From assembly GCA_921293015.1 (NCBI GenBank), contig OV121082.1:46644971-46708970 (forward strand): a DNA stretch of 64,000 nucleotides, read 5' to 3'. This DNA is from Phorcus lineatus. Lineage: Eukaryota; Mollusca; Gastropoda; Trochida; Trochidae. Positions within the stretch are counted from its first letter, which is position 1. Each line of letters begins with the position of its first letter. Both the position numbers and the translations under genes were made by a program. Shown here piece by piece: positions 10,880 to 21,372 of the stretch. The notes below the pieces were generated by a model. It saw only the letters and a program-made list of their open reading frames with translations. It had not been told where the DNA came from and did no database searches.

Positions 10880-12114
10880 GCCAGCAATTAGTAAATTGTT
10901 CGAAAAATACTTTTGAACAAACTTGAAAATCACATTCAAATCATACACCCTTAATTTGCCAACAAGTTGCAGTACGGTTTTAGGAATAAGCATGGTGCAA
11001 ACGTCGCTGTACACATACTGAAAGAAACAATTGCATACTACATTTATGTTGGATTTCTCGACAACGAAAAGGCGTTCATCCGTATATGGCATAACGGTTT
11101 ACTTTACAAGTTGTTCCAGATTGGCGTTTATGGTCGTGCTTGGCGGCTGATTAAGCATTCATACAAAGAAGCATATGCAATATAATGGTAAGACAAGCAA
11201 TATATTTCCAATTAAGCAGGGGGGTGGACAAGGGCGAGTTCTATCGGCCTGTATGTTCTTGTTATATATCAATGACACCATAGACAACTTACATACCTGA
11301 GTAGACTGTGCAACACTAAATCTACCCACATTGTAAACATGTTGTTCTATTTCAGGTGTTGACAGTTCATGAATGGATACCATCACAAGACCTCTATAGT
11401 GCATGATCTATTATCTGTGTCTATCAAATATGACATTTTCTCATATGTTCAAACATTCATAGTGACTGGGCATTTTACGTCAAAATGTGTATGGAAAACC
11501 CTTGTTCACAAAACTGTGATGAACAGGGAGACTTCCCAGTGGAAAAAGCAAGTATCCTTTTGCTAAAACATGAAAAACAATCACTTATCACCCCATAGAC
11601 TGTGGAACATGTGCTTAATGTTCAACATATATAATAGACCTGTGTATGCCCTGGTCGAAGAAGGCGTTCTCCCTGTTGTTGACGGAACATATGTTGCATG
11701 TGTAACGAAGACGTATGTGACGTTATTAACCACCAATTGTTATTCTGCCAGGAACTGCTGGCAGAGAATAATGTCATGTACGAACAATTGTTTGACGTTA
11801 TGCCCCTAGAAACATACATGAAACTTGAAGTTTGTCCAGAGGATACCAGAGTGGCCACTCATCTTTGTGGTATAGCATGTGTAGTAGAGGGTCTGAACAT
11901 TGACCAGTGGGCACAATTCATCAACATCATAGACAGAAATATATCTTCATGAAATCTGAAATCCACGCTTCACCTATGACATTATTATCCAAGAGAATAT
12001 GCTTAATATGCAAACCTTAATCAATCACTGACTAAAAACCTAAAAACATTATATATTGTAAATATGTTGTGATCATGTTTTTGTATTCTCTGAGTTTACT
12101 GAGGAAAAAAGACT
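10880..12114 (+). pseudogene. 5'-truncated LINE retrotransposon, broken reverse transcriptase
   Basis: Translated segments in shifting frames give SKLFEKY, then LQYGFRNKHG, AVHILKETIAYYIYVGFLDNEKAF and IWHNGLLYKLFQIGVYG, followed by INDTID after an 'IKQG' segment. This is the block order of a non-LTR retrotransposon reverse transcriptase: QYGFR, the FLDxxKAF motif with the first Asp kept, and the G-W-IxxS region. Stops and frame changes break it throughout, and the YxDD region is not readable. The stretch from 11570 to 11960 is probably the decayed C-terminal part, with no clear match by eye. The 3' end is a TTCA microsatellite, a common LINE tail. The clade is not assigned; the segment order is reminiscent of Jockey/CR1-like elements. 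Confidence 0.85.
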
Positions 12115-12115
12115 A

Positions 12116-12149
12116 TTCATTCATTCATTCATTCATTCATTCATTCATT
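12116..12149 (+). repeat. (TTCA)n microsatellite, LINE 3' tail
   Basis: About eight perfect TTCA units sit exactly at the downstream end of the LINE fragment. Confidence 0.95.
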
Positions 12150-12156
12150 ATATACA

Positions 12157-12258
12157 TATGGATGAGAGGTCAAGCTAGTGTCAATCTTGTCACATTGACA
12201 AATGAGTGATAAAAAAATTAGTGGCGTCATTACCGAAATATTTAACGTTGAGGTTGAC
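12157..12258 (+). repeat. right copy of the long direct repeat flanking the LINE
   Basis: This matches 10743-10872 in order and orientation, starting 'atatggatgagaggtcaagc' directly after the TTCA tail. It lacks the middle insertion present in the left copy. Confidence 0.8.
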
Positions 12259-12886
12259 ATTTTTTCACATACGGGTTACCCGAGGTTGCAGCGTCCCCTG
12301 ATCATTTCCTCGAAACGAAGGTTAGAAAAAAAGGAATATTTTGCTTTCAATGGCTGAGGAATTATAGGCTATAATAAGCATCTAGTAACAAGTTGTCAGC
12401 AATAAGAGGTTTTTGGTCCGATAGATATCAGGGCATTGTAGCTACACAGTTACAGACACGCTGATGTAGCAGGAAGTAATAATACTAAACGTTTTGCATT
12501 TTCAAAGAGTGTCAGTGTAAATAATAACATACTCCTTTGTTTTCATTTTATTCGAACTAACGTTTGAAACGAGCAAAATACATCAATAACAATACATACC
12601 AATATACAACAGCCTTAGCCAATGGCAAATTCATAACATAAAGTAGTAACACAAAGTATGTTTGGTCCAATGTACACAAAGAGTGCTTCCCTCTTCACAA
12701 GGTCCTTGTTACATACATGAAGATAACACGGAGCAATGAACAAAAAGACATCACGACAACATATCTATGACTTCATCTAGTTTGATCATTTAAACATTTA
12801 ATAAGATTTGTTTGCGTCCCATCGAGCAGCTTATTATTGGACATCGTTTAATTTTACTATTGATCATTGAATAGTCTCGTCGATGT

Positions 12887-12892
12887 TTTATT
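12887..12892 (-). promoter_or_regulatory. candidate polyadenylation signal of GPCR gene 1
   Basis: AATAAA on the minus strand lies about 100 bases after the receptor stop codon, a plausible 3' UTR length. Confidence 0.5.
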
Positions 12893-12989
12893 GACTGCAA
12901 ATCCGACTACTTCAGAAAAAAATCAATTTGCGTTTATATCAACCTTCGACTACGAAGACGTCCTTCATTCGTTGTAGCTGTATGCAGTG

Positions 12990-14156
12990 TCATTCAACAT
13001 TGCTGATGGTCGCCACTGATGTCTGGATTGAGGAACCCATACCGATGGACTCTGACGCATACTTGCTTGCGTTTGGTCCACATCCAACTACAGTCCTGAA
13101 GTCCTCCCTCATCTTCTCGCTGGAGAATATGTAGATGATGAAGTTCACGGTGGAGTTGACGACCTCCAGCCAGTAAAATAAAATGATAAAGAAGTTAGTG
13201 ATGTTTGAGCGGTTGTACGGAAATGGACGTTCAAAGTCGAAAAGTCGGACGAGGATGATGAGAGCATTAGGTACCATGCAACCAAGGTACACAAACGAAA
13301 GGGACAGTAGGGTTCGAGTGATTCGTTGGTCGTCATCTGTTTTTCCGCTTGTCATCTTAGCGCGTTTATTTCTTGAGTGGTACAGACTTACGCTTATAGC
13401 CACGTTTAATGTCAGGACAATGAAAGTAGGGATGATTCTTGATATGACCATGTTGCAAGTGTATAACGTTGCATACAAATTCCGGTCATGGCCAATTTCG
13501 GTTAATACCAAGATGGTTTGAACTTCAGATGAGTTTGGTATTGGGATATCCCTTGGTTGAAATTCAAGGATATTCGGGATGAAGAACAAATAGCAGAATA
13601 TGTTGCAAAAGACTATACAAGCTGCCATGACTTTTGGGGACCAGATGGATTTGATCTTGAACGGAAAGAATACAGCACAAAATCGCTCCATTGAAATCAC
13701 AACGATTAGCATAGATGAAATCCTCCCGAAAACTAACATGAGATAGCTGCCAAATATTGGATAAGCCCTCAGAGATGCGTTAAGTCCTGGTAGATATTGA
13801 AAGGCTGTCGCTACTCCAGTCATCGAGAAGAGGATAGCCGTGATCAGGTTTAAGAAATCGTACACAGAAACAGCGAGGAGAAGCATCTTGGTAGTTTTGG
13901 GCATTTTGTGCCGCAGGAGAACGAGGAAGCTGAGAGCGTTGCCAATAAGCCCGATGAGGGCGGTGACAGGGATAACTGCTGAGTACATTATCAGTCGGTA
14001 TCTGGACATGACTTCGGCAGGGATGACGAAGTAGCCGGGAGGATAAGGTGACATTGGTGTCTTTGAAGTACTTTCAATGTCGTTTGAGAATGGTGTTGCA
14101 TTGGTGTAGGAAATATTCCAGGGTAGGAAGCTTGTATTAACTGATGTGTTCTCCAT
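12990..14156 (-). CDS. class A (rhodopsin-like) GPCR, orphan, paralogue 1
   Basis: This is a single uninterrupted coding exon of 388 aa with seven hydrophobic segments, at about residues 57-82, 89-113, 135-158, 174-196, 229-256, 280-303 and 321-343. The N-terminal tail has several N-glycosylation sequons (NTS, NIS, NAT). Class A landmarks are GN in TM1 (N73), D100 in TM2, ERF in place of DRY (157-159) and a proline in TM6 (VPN). NPxxY is changed to NFIIY (338-342). No cysteine sits at the start of TM3 or in the second extracellular loop, so the usual class A disulfide is missing. It probably signals through a G protein at the plasma membrane; the ligand is unknown. By style it resembles the expanded peptide-receptor-like orphans of lophotrochozoans. 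Just upstream of the ATG, 'tttctttttgcag' (minus strand) is a strong splice acceptor, implying a 5'UTR intron. The paralogue is at 25394-26581, same strand. Confidence 0.93.
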   Translation of the reverse strand: MENTSVNTSFLPWNISYTNATPFSNDIESTSKTPMSPYPPGYFVIPAEVMSRYRLIMYSAVIPVTALIGLIGNALSFLVLLRHKMPKTTKMLLLAVSVYDFLNLITAILFSMTGVATAFQYLPGLNASLRAYPIFGSYLMLVFGRISSMLIVVISMERFCAVFFPFKIKSIWSPKVMAACIVFCNIFCYLFFIPNILEFQPRDIPIPNSSEVQTILVLTEIGHDRNLYATLYTCNMVISRIIPTFIVLTLNVAISVSLYHSRNKRAKMTSGKTDDDQRITRTLLSLSFVYLGCMVPNALIILVRLFDFERPFPYNRSNITNFFIILFYWLEVVNSTVNFIIYIFSSEKMREDFRTVVGCGPNASKYASESIGMGSSIQTSVATISNVE

Positions 14157-14669
14157 TGTAGATCTGCAAAAAGAAATGGATCAGTGGTATGAATTTTAGG
14201 AATATTTGGGTTCAATAAGATGAAGTTCTTTCTTGTCCATGATCCTGGCAAGGCATCGATATGTTATTGCCCCTTACCTAAATTCTTGCCATGAAAATAT
14301 TGAGCAATAAAAAAGTAAACCCCTTTCAGAATTCATGCAAATCAACCTCAAACCTGTTGAGGAAAGAGAAAGCTAAATCGATCCAAATCCTCATCTTGTT
14401 CACATCATCCCAATCCACGATTAAATAAAAGCTAAATGACTAGATTTATCTTTATTCATAAGATTTTATTTATAATAACCATGTAAAAAAAACTATTTCA
14501 TTTAAGAGACTTTGAACTTTGACAAATAGTTATAATTGTTTCGATGACTTTCGCTGAATTTTATTAAATTATTTCCAAAAGCCATCGACGCTTTAACATA
14601 TCTGGTTGCATGGTTATGTTATTGGGATATGCTGATTGTTCGACATAACAAGTTTGATTGAGCTACGCC

Positions 14670-15210
14670 TTACGGTTTTTGACTTCTGGTCAAGAAACAA
14701 AATTATAATTAATGCTTCCATGGAAAGGGCAAAAAGTAAAAAACCAAAAGATACCACAATTTAAAATTGTTCCATATAGACTCTTTCAATGGTCTAGGCC
14801 TAATAGTTTCTGAGATGCGTCCAGAAACACAATTCTAAGTTGTGTTTCAATGGAAATGGCCAAAAATAGATAAAGGAAGAAGTTGGAATCCCGAAAAGGC
14901 TTTTACATACATTGTTTCTTATACAAAGTTTCAATGGGCTAGCCTAATAGTTTCTGAGGACGATTTAGAACAAATAACTGAAGTTTGGTTTCCATGGAAA
15001 AAGCCAAAAATAAATTAGGAAACCAATTTAAAAAAACAAAGGCACAACTTTCCATGGTGATTGTTCAATATACCAGGTTTCATTGAACTAGGCCTTATGT
15101 TTTTTAAAAATTCTATTCCGGATAAAGAACAGCTCGCGCGCACAGACGGAGGGCGTGAGGGAGAGAGGGAGGATCGAGGGAATTCATTTCTATAACCCCC
15201 GAACACTTCG
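14670..15210. repeat. tandem repeat of the 'ttccatggaaa' family
   Basis: Three diverged units of about 130 bp carry 'tttccatggaaa..gccaaaaata', 'tttcaatgg.ctaggcctaatag' and 'tttctgagatgcgtcc.gaaac'. The right end runs into a purine-rich 'cagacggagggcgtgagg' tract. It is related to the units at 7612-8115. It lies in the inferred 5'UTR intron of GPCR 1. No gene is seen here. Confidence 0.75.
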
Positions 15211-15282
15211 ATTTGAGAGATTAGACTACATGACCCGCAACAAAATTTTAAATTATGAAAAGAAGACAACGGATAAATGGGA

Positions 15283-15623
15283 TTAAAGGGACAGTAACCC
15301 GTTTTTTTCTAAATAAATAAAGTGGTCTCACGAAAACGAAGATTCATGCGTTCAATTGCAAGACGATGTTTTAAATCAAAAGAAACATTTTTGACATATG
15401 TTTTATGATAGGTTAATCTTTGCGAATCCATTTCCCTAACTCGAATGACGATAAATATGGCCGCCAAATGATTTTCTTGGTATTTGATTATTTCCTCTAC
15501 GACTTCGGGTTGAGTATTATGGATGTTTTGATCCTCAGAAGGTTATATATTTGTTCTAAACTAATGTCTACTTTGGAAAATGTTAAGAAATTAATCTTTC
15601 CAAAAAAAACGTGCCCCTTTAAA
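15283..15623. mobile_element. possible short MITE with imperfect ends
   Basis: The left end 'ttaaagggacagtaaccc' and right end 'gtgcccctttaaaa' are rough inverted complements (TTAAAGGG core) about 340 bp apart. No second copy was found in the window, so this is only a candidate. Confidence 0.35.
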
Positions 15624-15887
15624 ACACTGAAGGTCTTAAAAGTATAATCTTAAATTATTTGAAACCAATTCAAGTTGTTTTGCTATCACCTGAGTAACAG
15701 ATTAAACCAAGAGGAAAGAAATTTTACATACGACTTAAACAAAAAGGAATATTTTGAAAATTCTTTTATGAATTTAAATTGAATAATCCGATCATTTGCT
15801 TTTGGACTTATATTCATGTTTTCTTTAAGGAATGAATGAAATCAATATTAATACTATGTTTAGAGAAAGAACGAAAAAGGTGCCTAC

Positions 15888-15936
15888 CTCAGTTCACCTC
15901 TGGCTTCTGATGTCTTCAAGAGCCGGGCATAAAAGA
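15888..15936 (-). promoter_or_regulatory. candidate promoter and 5'UTR exon of GPCR gene 1
   Basis: On the minus strand a TATA-like CTTTTATG (15936-15929) is followed about 40 bases later by a splice donor, ACTGAG|GTAGGC, with the last exon base at 15888. The matching acceptor is at 14164-14165, seven bases before the receptor ATG. GPCR gene 2 has the same arrangement, which supports the reading. No transcript evidence is available. Confidence 0.45.
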
Positions 15937-16343
15937 AAATATGATACGCAATATATCTACACATCTACATCTATATAGGCCTAAAGCTGTCACCGAGGAG
16001 GAAGGCCGTGTGCTGACGCCTTCCAACGATGACATATTGTTGAGACATAATTACTTGTTTTTAAGTCTTCAGTTAGATGAAATAGCATTATTGTCTGTAC
16101 TTCTAATCATTATAACTCATTAATTATCAAGGGAAGCACAAGACGCTCTATCATATTAGAAGTTAATGATGTGTCAACGTCAGCTTGATCAATCTCCCTG
16201 AATCCTTTTGGGAAATGCAAAGCCATCCTATAATTATCCATGTGACGCCTTTATCGTAAATATGTCCAAAGAAATGTCTTGCATAATTTCTTTCTTTGAC
16301 ATTTTTTCACAAATCTTTGTGCGAATTCAAAGTTGTATCTATT

Positions 16344-16344
16344 T

Positions 16345-16403
<59 letters not shown>
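16344..16403. repeat. (TC)n microsatellite
   Basis: A nearly perfect dinucleotide run of about 60 bp. The serine/leucine-repeat open frame over it is an artefact. Confidence 0.97.
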
Positions 16404-16405
<2 letters not shown>

Positions 16406-17063
16406 TTCAGGAGTGTTTTCGAGAAGTCTCTTCGTTTGACAAAACTGTCAAATACTAACGAATGTTAAGAATCTCTCACTTCACAGGAATGAATACGCCG
16501 AATGTTGACATGAATCAACTACGAATAAAATAAATTCTTGCATACAAGATACCGCTCATGCAAATCGGTGCCTACTTCTAAGGGACATGAAGCACTCATG
16601 CAAATACTCATGAAATGGATTCATCAATGCGCCTGCGCAGGTAAACTCTAGAGCAATGCCATGCGTTGGCATCTACGGAAAGGTTGTAATCCGCTTCATG
16701 TATGGCTAGAAGACAAACAATAAGACATCTAACAACGATATCTAGCTACAAGTTCATTTCTACTACCAGATAAAACATCATGCTACGGTCAATGCAGTGA
16801 TCAGGAGGTAAGGTACATTTTCCGAGTACTGTTGATCTATACACTCTCCCTTTACAGAAATTTGCTCTGTCAAATGTTACAACTCAGTGATAAGCGGCAG
16901 GCATCTTCATTTCAAATTGCGCTAGCCAACACTTTTAGCTTTTGGGGTAACTTGGTAGCAACCAAATAACAAAAGTTTACACTTTTTATACAAAGATAGA
17001 ATGGTACGGAATAGATCTGAACTGTAAGCATCATGGAATGAAGCAATCTGATTTTGTCAGCAT

Positions 17064-17161
17064 AAATGGAAGCAAATGGATTGATATTGCTGACTTTTCA
17101 GGCCATCAGAATGGAAGCAAAGGGATTGATATTGCTGACGAAATACGTCCTAGGCCATCAG
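17064..17161. repeat. two-unit tandem duplication
   Basis: 'aatggaagcaaa.ggattgat' to 'ggccatcag' occurs twice in a row (units of 46 and 52 bp). Confidence 0.85.
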
Positions 17162-17294
17162 AACGACAAGCATTACAAATTCCTGTGAATGGAGGCTTTA
17201 CTGGTTATTGAAATTTTGGCGCAATTAGCAACTTGTCATGGTTCTGATAGCCGGAATCTTTAATTCCATAATTCTAAATGTATTTAGGTCCCTA

Positions 17295-17480
17295 GGCACC
17301 ATCTCCAACGAGAGGATATACAAAAATCGGATTAGAGTTTAAGTCCTGAGTCATCATATCAAACAAGAGGAAAGACAGAGATTGCATTGACCTAAATCTG
17401 GAGGAACCATCTATAACGAGAGGATATACAGAAATTGGATTGACGTTTGAGTCCCGAGGTATCATCTCAAACAAGAGGGT
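17295..17480. repeat. diverged two-unit tandem repeat
   Basis: The block 'aacgagaggatatacaaaaa' plus 'tcatcatatcaaacaagagg' recurs about 106 bases later as 'aacgagaggatatacagaaa' and 'tatcatctcaaacaagaggg'. Confidence 0.75.
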
Positions 17481-17661
17481 ATCCGTGTCGACATTACTTT
17501 TACAAAAGAATCCCGTGTCATGCCCACTGTTGAGCAGCTGTGAGACACTCTCTGCCAGAGGGCCTAGCTTATGTTGTCGTAAATGCACCGCCCAACATGG
17601 TGGACAAACAAGGTATCTACATGTACAATGTAGAACTTCACGAGTCATGATTTACTTCAGC

Positions 17662-18180
17662 TTCATTGTTATTTCATCAGGTCCCTTATTTCATATGCTT
17701 GATAGGTTTGTGTTAATAAGTACTTTAAGAACCTTATTAAAAAGAAAGCCTTATTTCAAGACAAGATTCATTGTTATTTCATCAGGTCCCTTATTTCATA
17801 TGCTTGATAGGTATGTGTTGATAAGTACTTTAAGAACCTTATTAAAAAGAAAGCCTTATTTCAAGACAAGATTCATTGTTATTTCATCAGGTCCCTTATT
17901 TCATATGCTTGATAGGTATGTGTTAATAAGTACTTTAAGAAACTTATTAAAACGAAAACCTTATTTCAAGACAAGATTCATTGTTATTTCATCAGGTCCC
18001 TTATTTCATATGCTTGATAGGTTTGTGTTAATAAGTACTTTAAGAAACTTATTAAAAAGAAAGCCTTATTTCAAGACAAGATTCATTGTTATTTCATCAG
18101 GTCCCTTATTTCATATGCTTGATAGGTATGTGTTAAGTACTTTAAGAAACTTATTTAAAGGAAATCCGTATTCTAAGACA
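17662..18180 (+). repeat. 105-bp tandem repeat, five units, in frame
   Basis: Units start at 17662, 17767, 17872, 17977 and 18082, an exact period of 105 except in the last unit, which has a 6-base deletion and diverges at its end. The units are nearly identical. Because 105 is a multiple of three and the unit has no stop in one frame, an open frame runs 17440-18234 and would repeat a 35-residue unit containing FIVISSGPLFHMLDR and YFKTR. I see no protein family match. An expansion of non-coding DNA is the simplest reading, but purifying selection has not been tested. Confidence 0.9.
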
Positions 18181-19498
18181 TGTTATTTAATAAAACGTTA
18201 TGGTTTGTTGTTTTTCTGGGCGTTGCTTCATTGACTCGCTTTCAAACGACTTCTAATGAAACCGGGATTGACTTTATGTTAGGTTGTCATTCTTATAAAA
18301 GAACACAGACACTTTTTCTTAATGAGCTGTCAAATGTATTGCATAAAGGCAGTGTTTACTTCTTAGACGAGACAATTTGGTAGTTTATGAGAAACATATA
18401 TGCATGTAACCCAAGGAGTTAAAGATTATATATTCTAGTGAGGAATTACATGAAATCAAAGAAAAGAGTTAATAAAAAAAACCACTTTTATATTTATTGT
18501 GATGTTGATGAATATATGATAGAAGAATTAGATAATGATGCCCTTGAAAATGATGACATGCTTCCCTTAATAAAGATGCATTCCGGGTAGTAGCCTTTGT
18601 AGGGCGAACCTTTGCTCCATGGTTGGACATAATTGGTCAGAAGCCTAATGGAAATGATGAGGGAATAAACAAAAAATATTGGATAACAAATGGTAACCAT
18701 AGGAGTGTGTCACATATAAAAAAAACACCCCGTGAGGGGAGATGCCAGAGTACCAGGGAATGAGAGACCAGGCATGTAGAATGGCTGTTACTTAAAATCA
18801 CTACCAAATGTGCTACTTCAAAATCAATGGAAGTGGAATTCTATGTTAAAACAGTATCACATGTGTTACAGCAAAACGAACTGATGATGAATTATGTGTA
18901 GAAAACAAAGTTGAAGAAAGCAACAATAGTGATAACAGTGTACAAAGCCCTGTTAGGTAATGTTGCTGGAAATTATTGCCCTTTTCACAAAACAGTAACA
19001 GGTCATAAGGGTCATAGAGGTCATAATTCTCCTCAGCAATGCAAAGCTGAGACGATATTTTATTGACAATGATAATGATAATTCTAAAAATGATAAATTT
19101 GGACCCTGATATAAATCTTTATCATCGAAAACTGTTTTTCACAGGAGAAATCTTTTGTAGGAGTTCAAAGCTTTGAGAGTCAAACATATGTGCAGTATTC
19201 AGGATGTCAATTAGTTATGGAAACGTAATATATTTAATACCCTCGTTATGTCCAATAATGGTGGTTAGGATTGATGATGTTGATGATGATAATGGGGAAA
19301 ACTCAAACACAAGAAATTGCATCCATTAGTTGTTTGTCGACTGAAAAAGAGATTACATCATAACTGTTTACTGATTTGTTGGACAAGTGAGATGATAGCT
19401 TATTATATCACTTTGTATGGTTGGTTATTTAAACGCCAGAACAATTCTTGCTTGTAGTTATTGTGATGTTGATGAACTTATCATAGGAGAGTAAGATA

Positions 19499-20126
19499 CA
19501 GCTGCATGCCGAAAGTTTATTCACCTACCACCGAATCGTAGTGCAAATATCATGTAATTTTTGGTTTCGTTTCAACGTCAATAGAATCACTTCTGCAAGA
19601 CTGACAATGGATCACCTACTATCCATATGTGAAATAGCTATTCTTGAACTCAGTTTGGCATTGTCTGGTCTCTCGTGCAAAAATTCGAATTTTGGCATAT
19701 TTATATATAAACAGAAGGGGTCATATTTTCGAAATTTCGATTTCGTTAAATGTCAAATGAAATGTTCTATATCGACTCTCTGACATTAAATCCAACCTAA
19801 TCACATTGACTTTGTGCTAAGGAACAACCGTTACTAATTTTTAAAGAAGTTGATAATATATAAAGGATTTTATAGAGAAAAATAAAAATGAGTGTTCTCG
19901 GAATTTTGACCCCTGGTCACTTCAATGGCCTGTCAAAACTGTTACGGGTAATTGTGGGGATACGATAAACATTTGCCTTAAAGAAGAATGAATCTACATA
20001 TCTGTATTGAAAATTCAATATTATGTTTCTTTTTCGCAACGCTACGATACCTCAAAGGCATCTCAAATTACATGATATTTGCACTAGTATATTCAGGTAC
20101 GTGAACAAACTTTTGGCATGCAGCTG
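19499..20126 (+). mobile_element. TA-flanked MITE (Tc1/mariner-like), copy 1, 628 bp
   Basis: The left end CAGCTGCATGCCGAAAGTTT and the right end, read in reverse complement, CAGCTGCATGCCAAAAGTTT are near identical. After a short mismatched stretch, 'tagtgcaaatatcatgtaat' is also shared, giving terminal repeats of about 60 bp. Both ends abut TA (19497-19498, 20127-20128). There is no transposase. A second copy is at 62031-62945 in the same orientation. Confidence 0.88.
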
Positions 20127-21140
20127 TATGCTACCCTGGAAATGATAACTTGCTTATCCTAGGATTTATTGAGATGTATTCCAGGTATTATTGATGATTT
20201 CAGGTCAATTCTAAGTGATAAGTCTTTCATCGCATCGAAAGAAAGCTGCAGTGAAAGCCTGTGTCCTCATGTGCCTTAAAATTGCCAATTTGAACCTAAA
20301 AGGCGTGTTATAGTGCCTTTAAATTCATCTATCCGTTATAACAAAACGTAAAAGCTATCTTAGATAACTTTGTGTTGTCGTGTATTTTTACATATCCAAC
20401 GATATGTTATATTTCTTGAAAGATCAGTTTTCACAATATTGGCAAACTGATGTTACATCCAGTTCAAATTCTGGCATTTCGGCACCGTACTTAGTTTAAA
20501 AACTACTAACCCTATATGGACTCCAATATGGATAGAAAGCTAACGCTGCAAGGGTATTGTTCAGCATTAAGTTATGTAATTTTCCTGTAATTGGTGATGG
20601 TAACCATTATTCAGAACCATCATTAATGTACACATTTGAAATAATTCACATATTGAACTTCGTTTCTTTTGTTGTGACATAGCATTGAAGAGTTTTATCA
20701 TTTGATGGTTAAACCCTTACGATAGTCATTACAAGATTTAAAGAACAATTATCTTAAACATTCGACCGTATTACATTGCAATGGAGACAGAGAGAAGGCC
20801 AATGTGTGTTTAGGTAGCACGAAAAAGAAATGTTAAGGCATGTGCAAACACAATGGCGGCCTGTCTGACATAAAGCACCTGTGATTACATCAATTAGCGT
20901 GGTGAAAACATCCTTCCTTAGTTAATATACATTAACTTCATAGTTCTTTATTACCATTACACGACTGAATGCAGTTGTTTATCAGCTCTACCAAATCATT
21001 GAGAAATGCCAAAAGTCTTAAAGGATAGGTGAAATATTGCAAATATCTAGACTAATCTTAGTTGAGTCTTAGTGGTATCGAATCATTGTTTGTTAATGTA
21101 TTACTGACAGTCATGATGAGTCGCAACGGTAAAGGACTTT

Positions 21141-21372
21141 AGATAAGAGACGAACATATGGATGACAACTTCTTTATTCTTAGAATGAGAGCTTTCGACA
21201 CATCTTGTGTCGTTGTCAAGCAATGATGAAGGGATAGAGAGTGTTACATTTATATCATGGTAAACAATGTAATTAACAGATGCAATTATATCATGGTAAA
21301 CAATGTAATTAACAGATTAACGTCGCATTCTAAGAATAAAGAAGTTGTCATCCATATATTCGTCTCTTATCT
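21141..21372. mobile_element. 232-bp foldback element with 47-bp arms
   Basis: The left arm 21141-21187 and right arm 21326-21372 are inverted complements with one mismatch in 47. The interior has a 7-bp-stem hairpin CGACACATCTTGTGTCG (21196-21212) and a 36-bp tandem duplication (about 21250-21317). There is no coding sequence. On the minus strand the hairpin is followed by GAAAGCTC, a layout reminiscent of hairpins in Penelope-like or hammerhead-bearing retroelements, but the core is not canonical. Class unknown. Confidence 0.85.

Noticed and set aside
13183-14251. Open frames overlapping GPCR gene 1, including one running past the ATG
   Set aside because: They are shadows of the receptor or run across its splice acceptor; none shows domain features.
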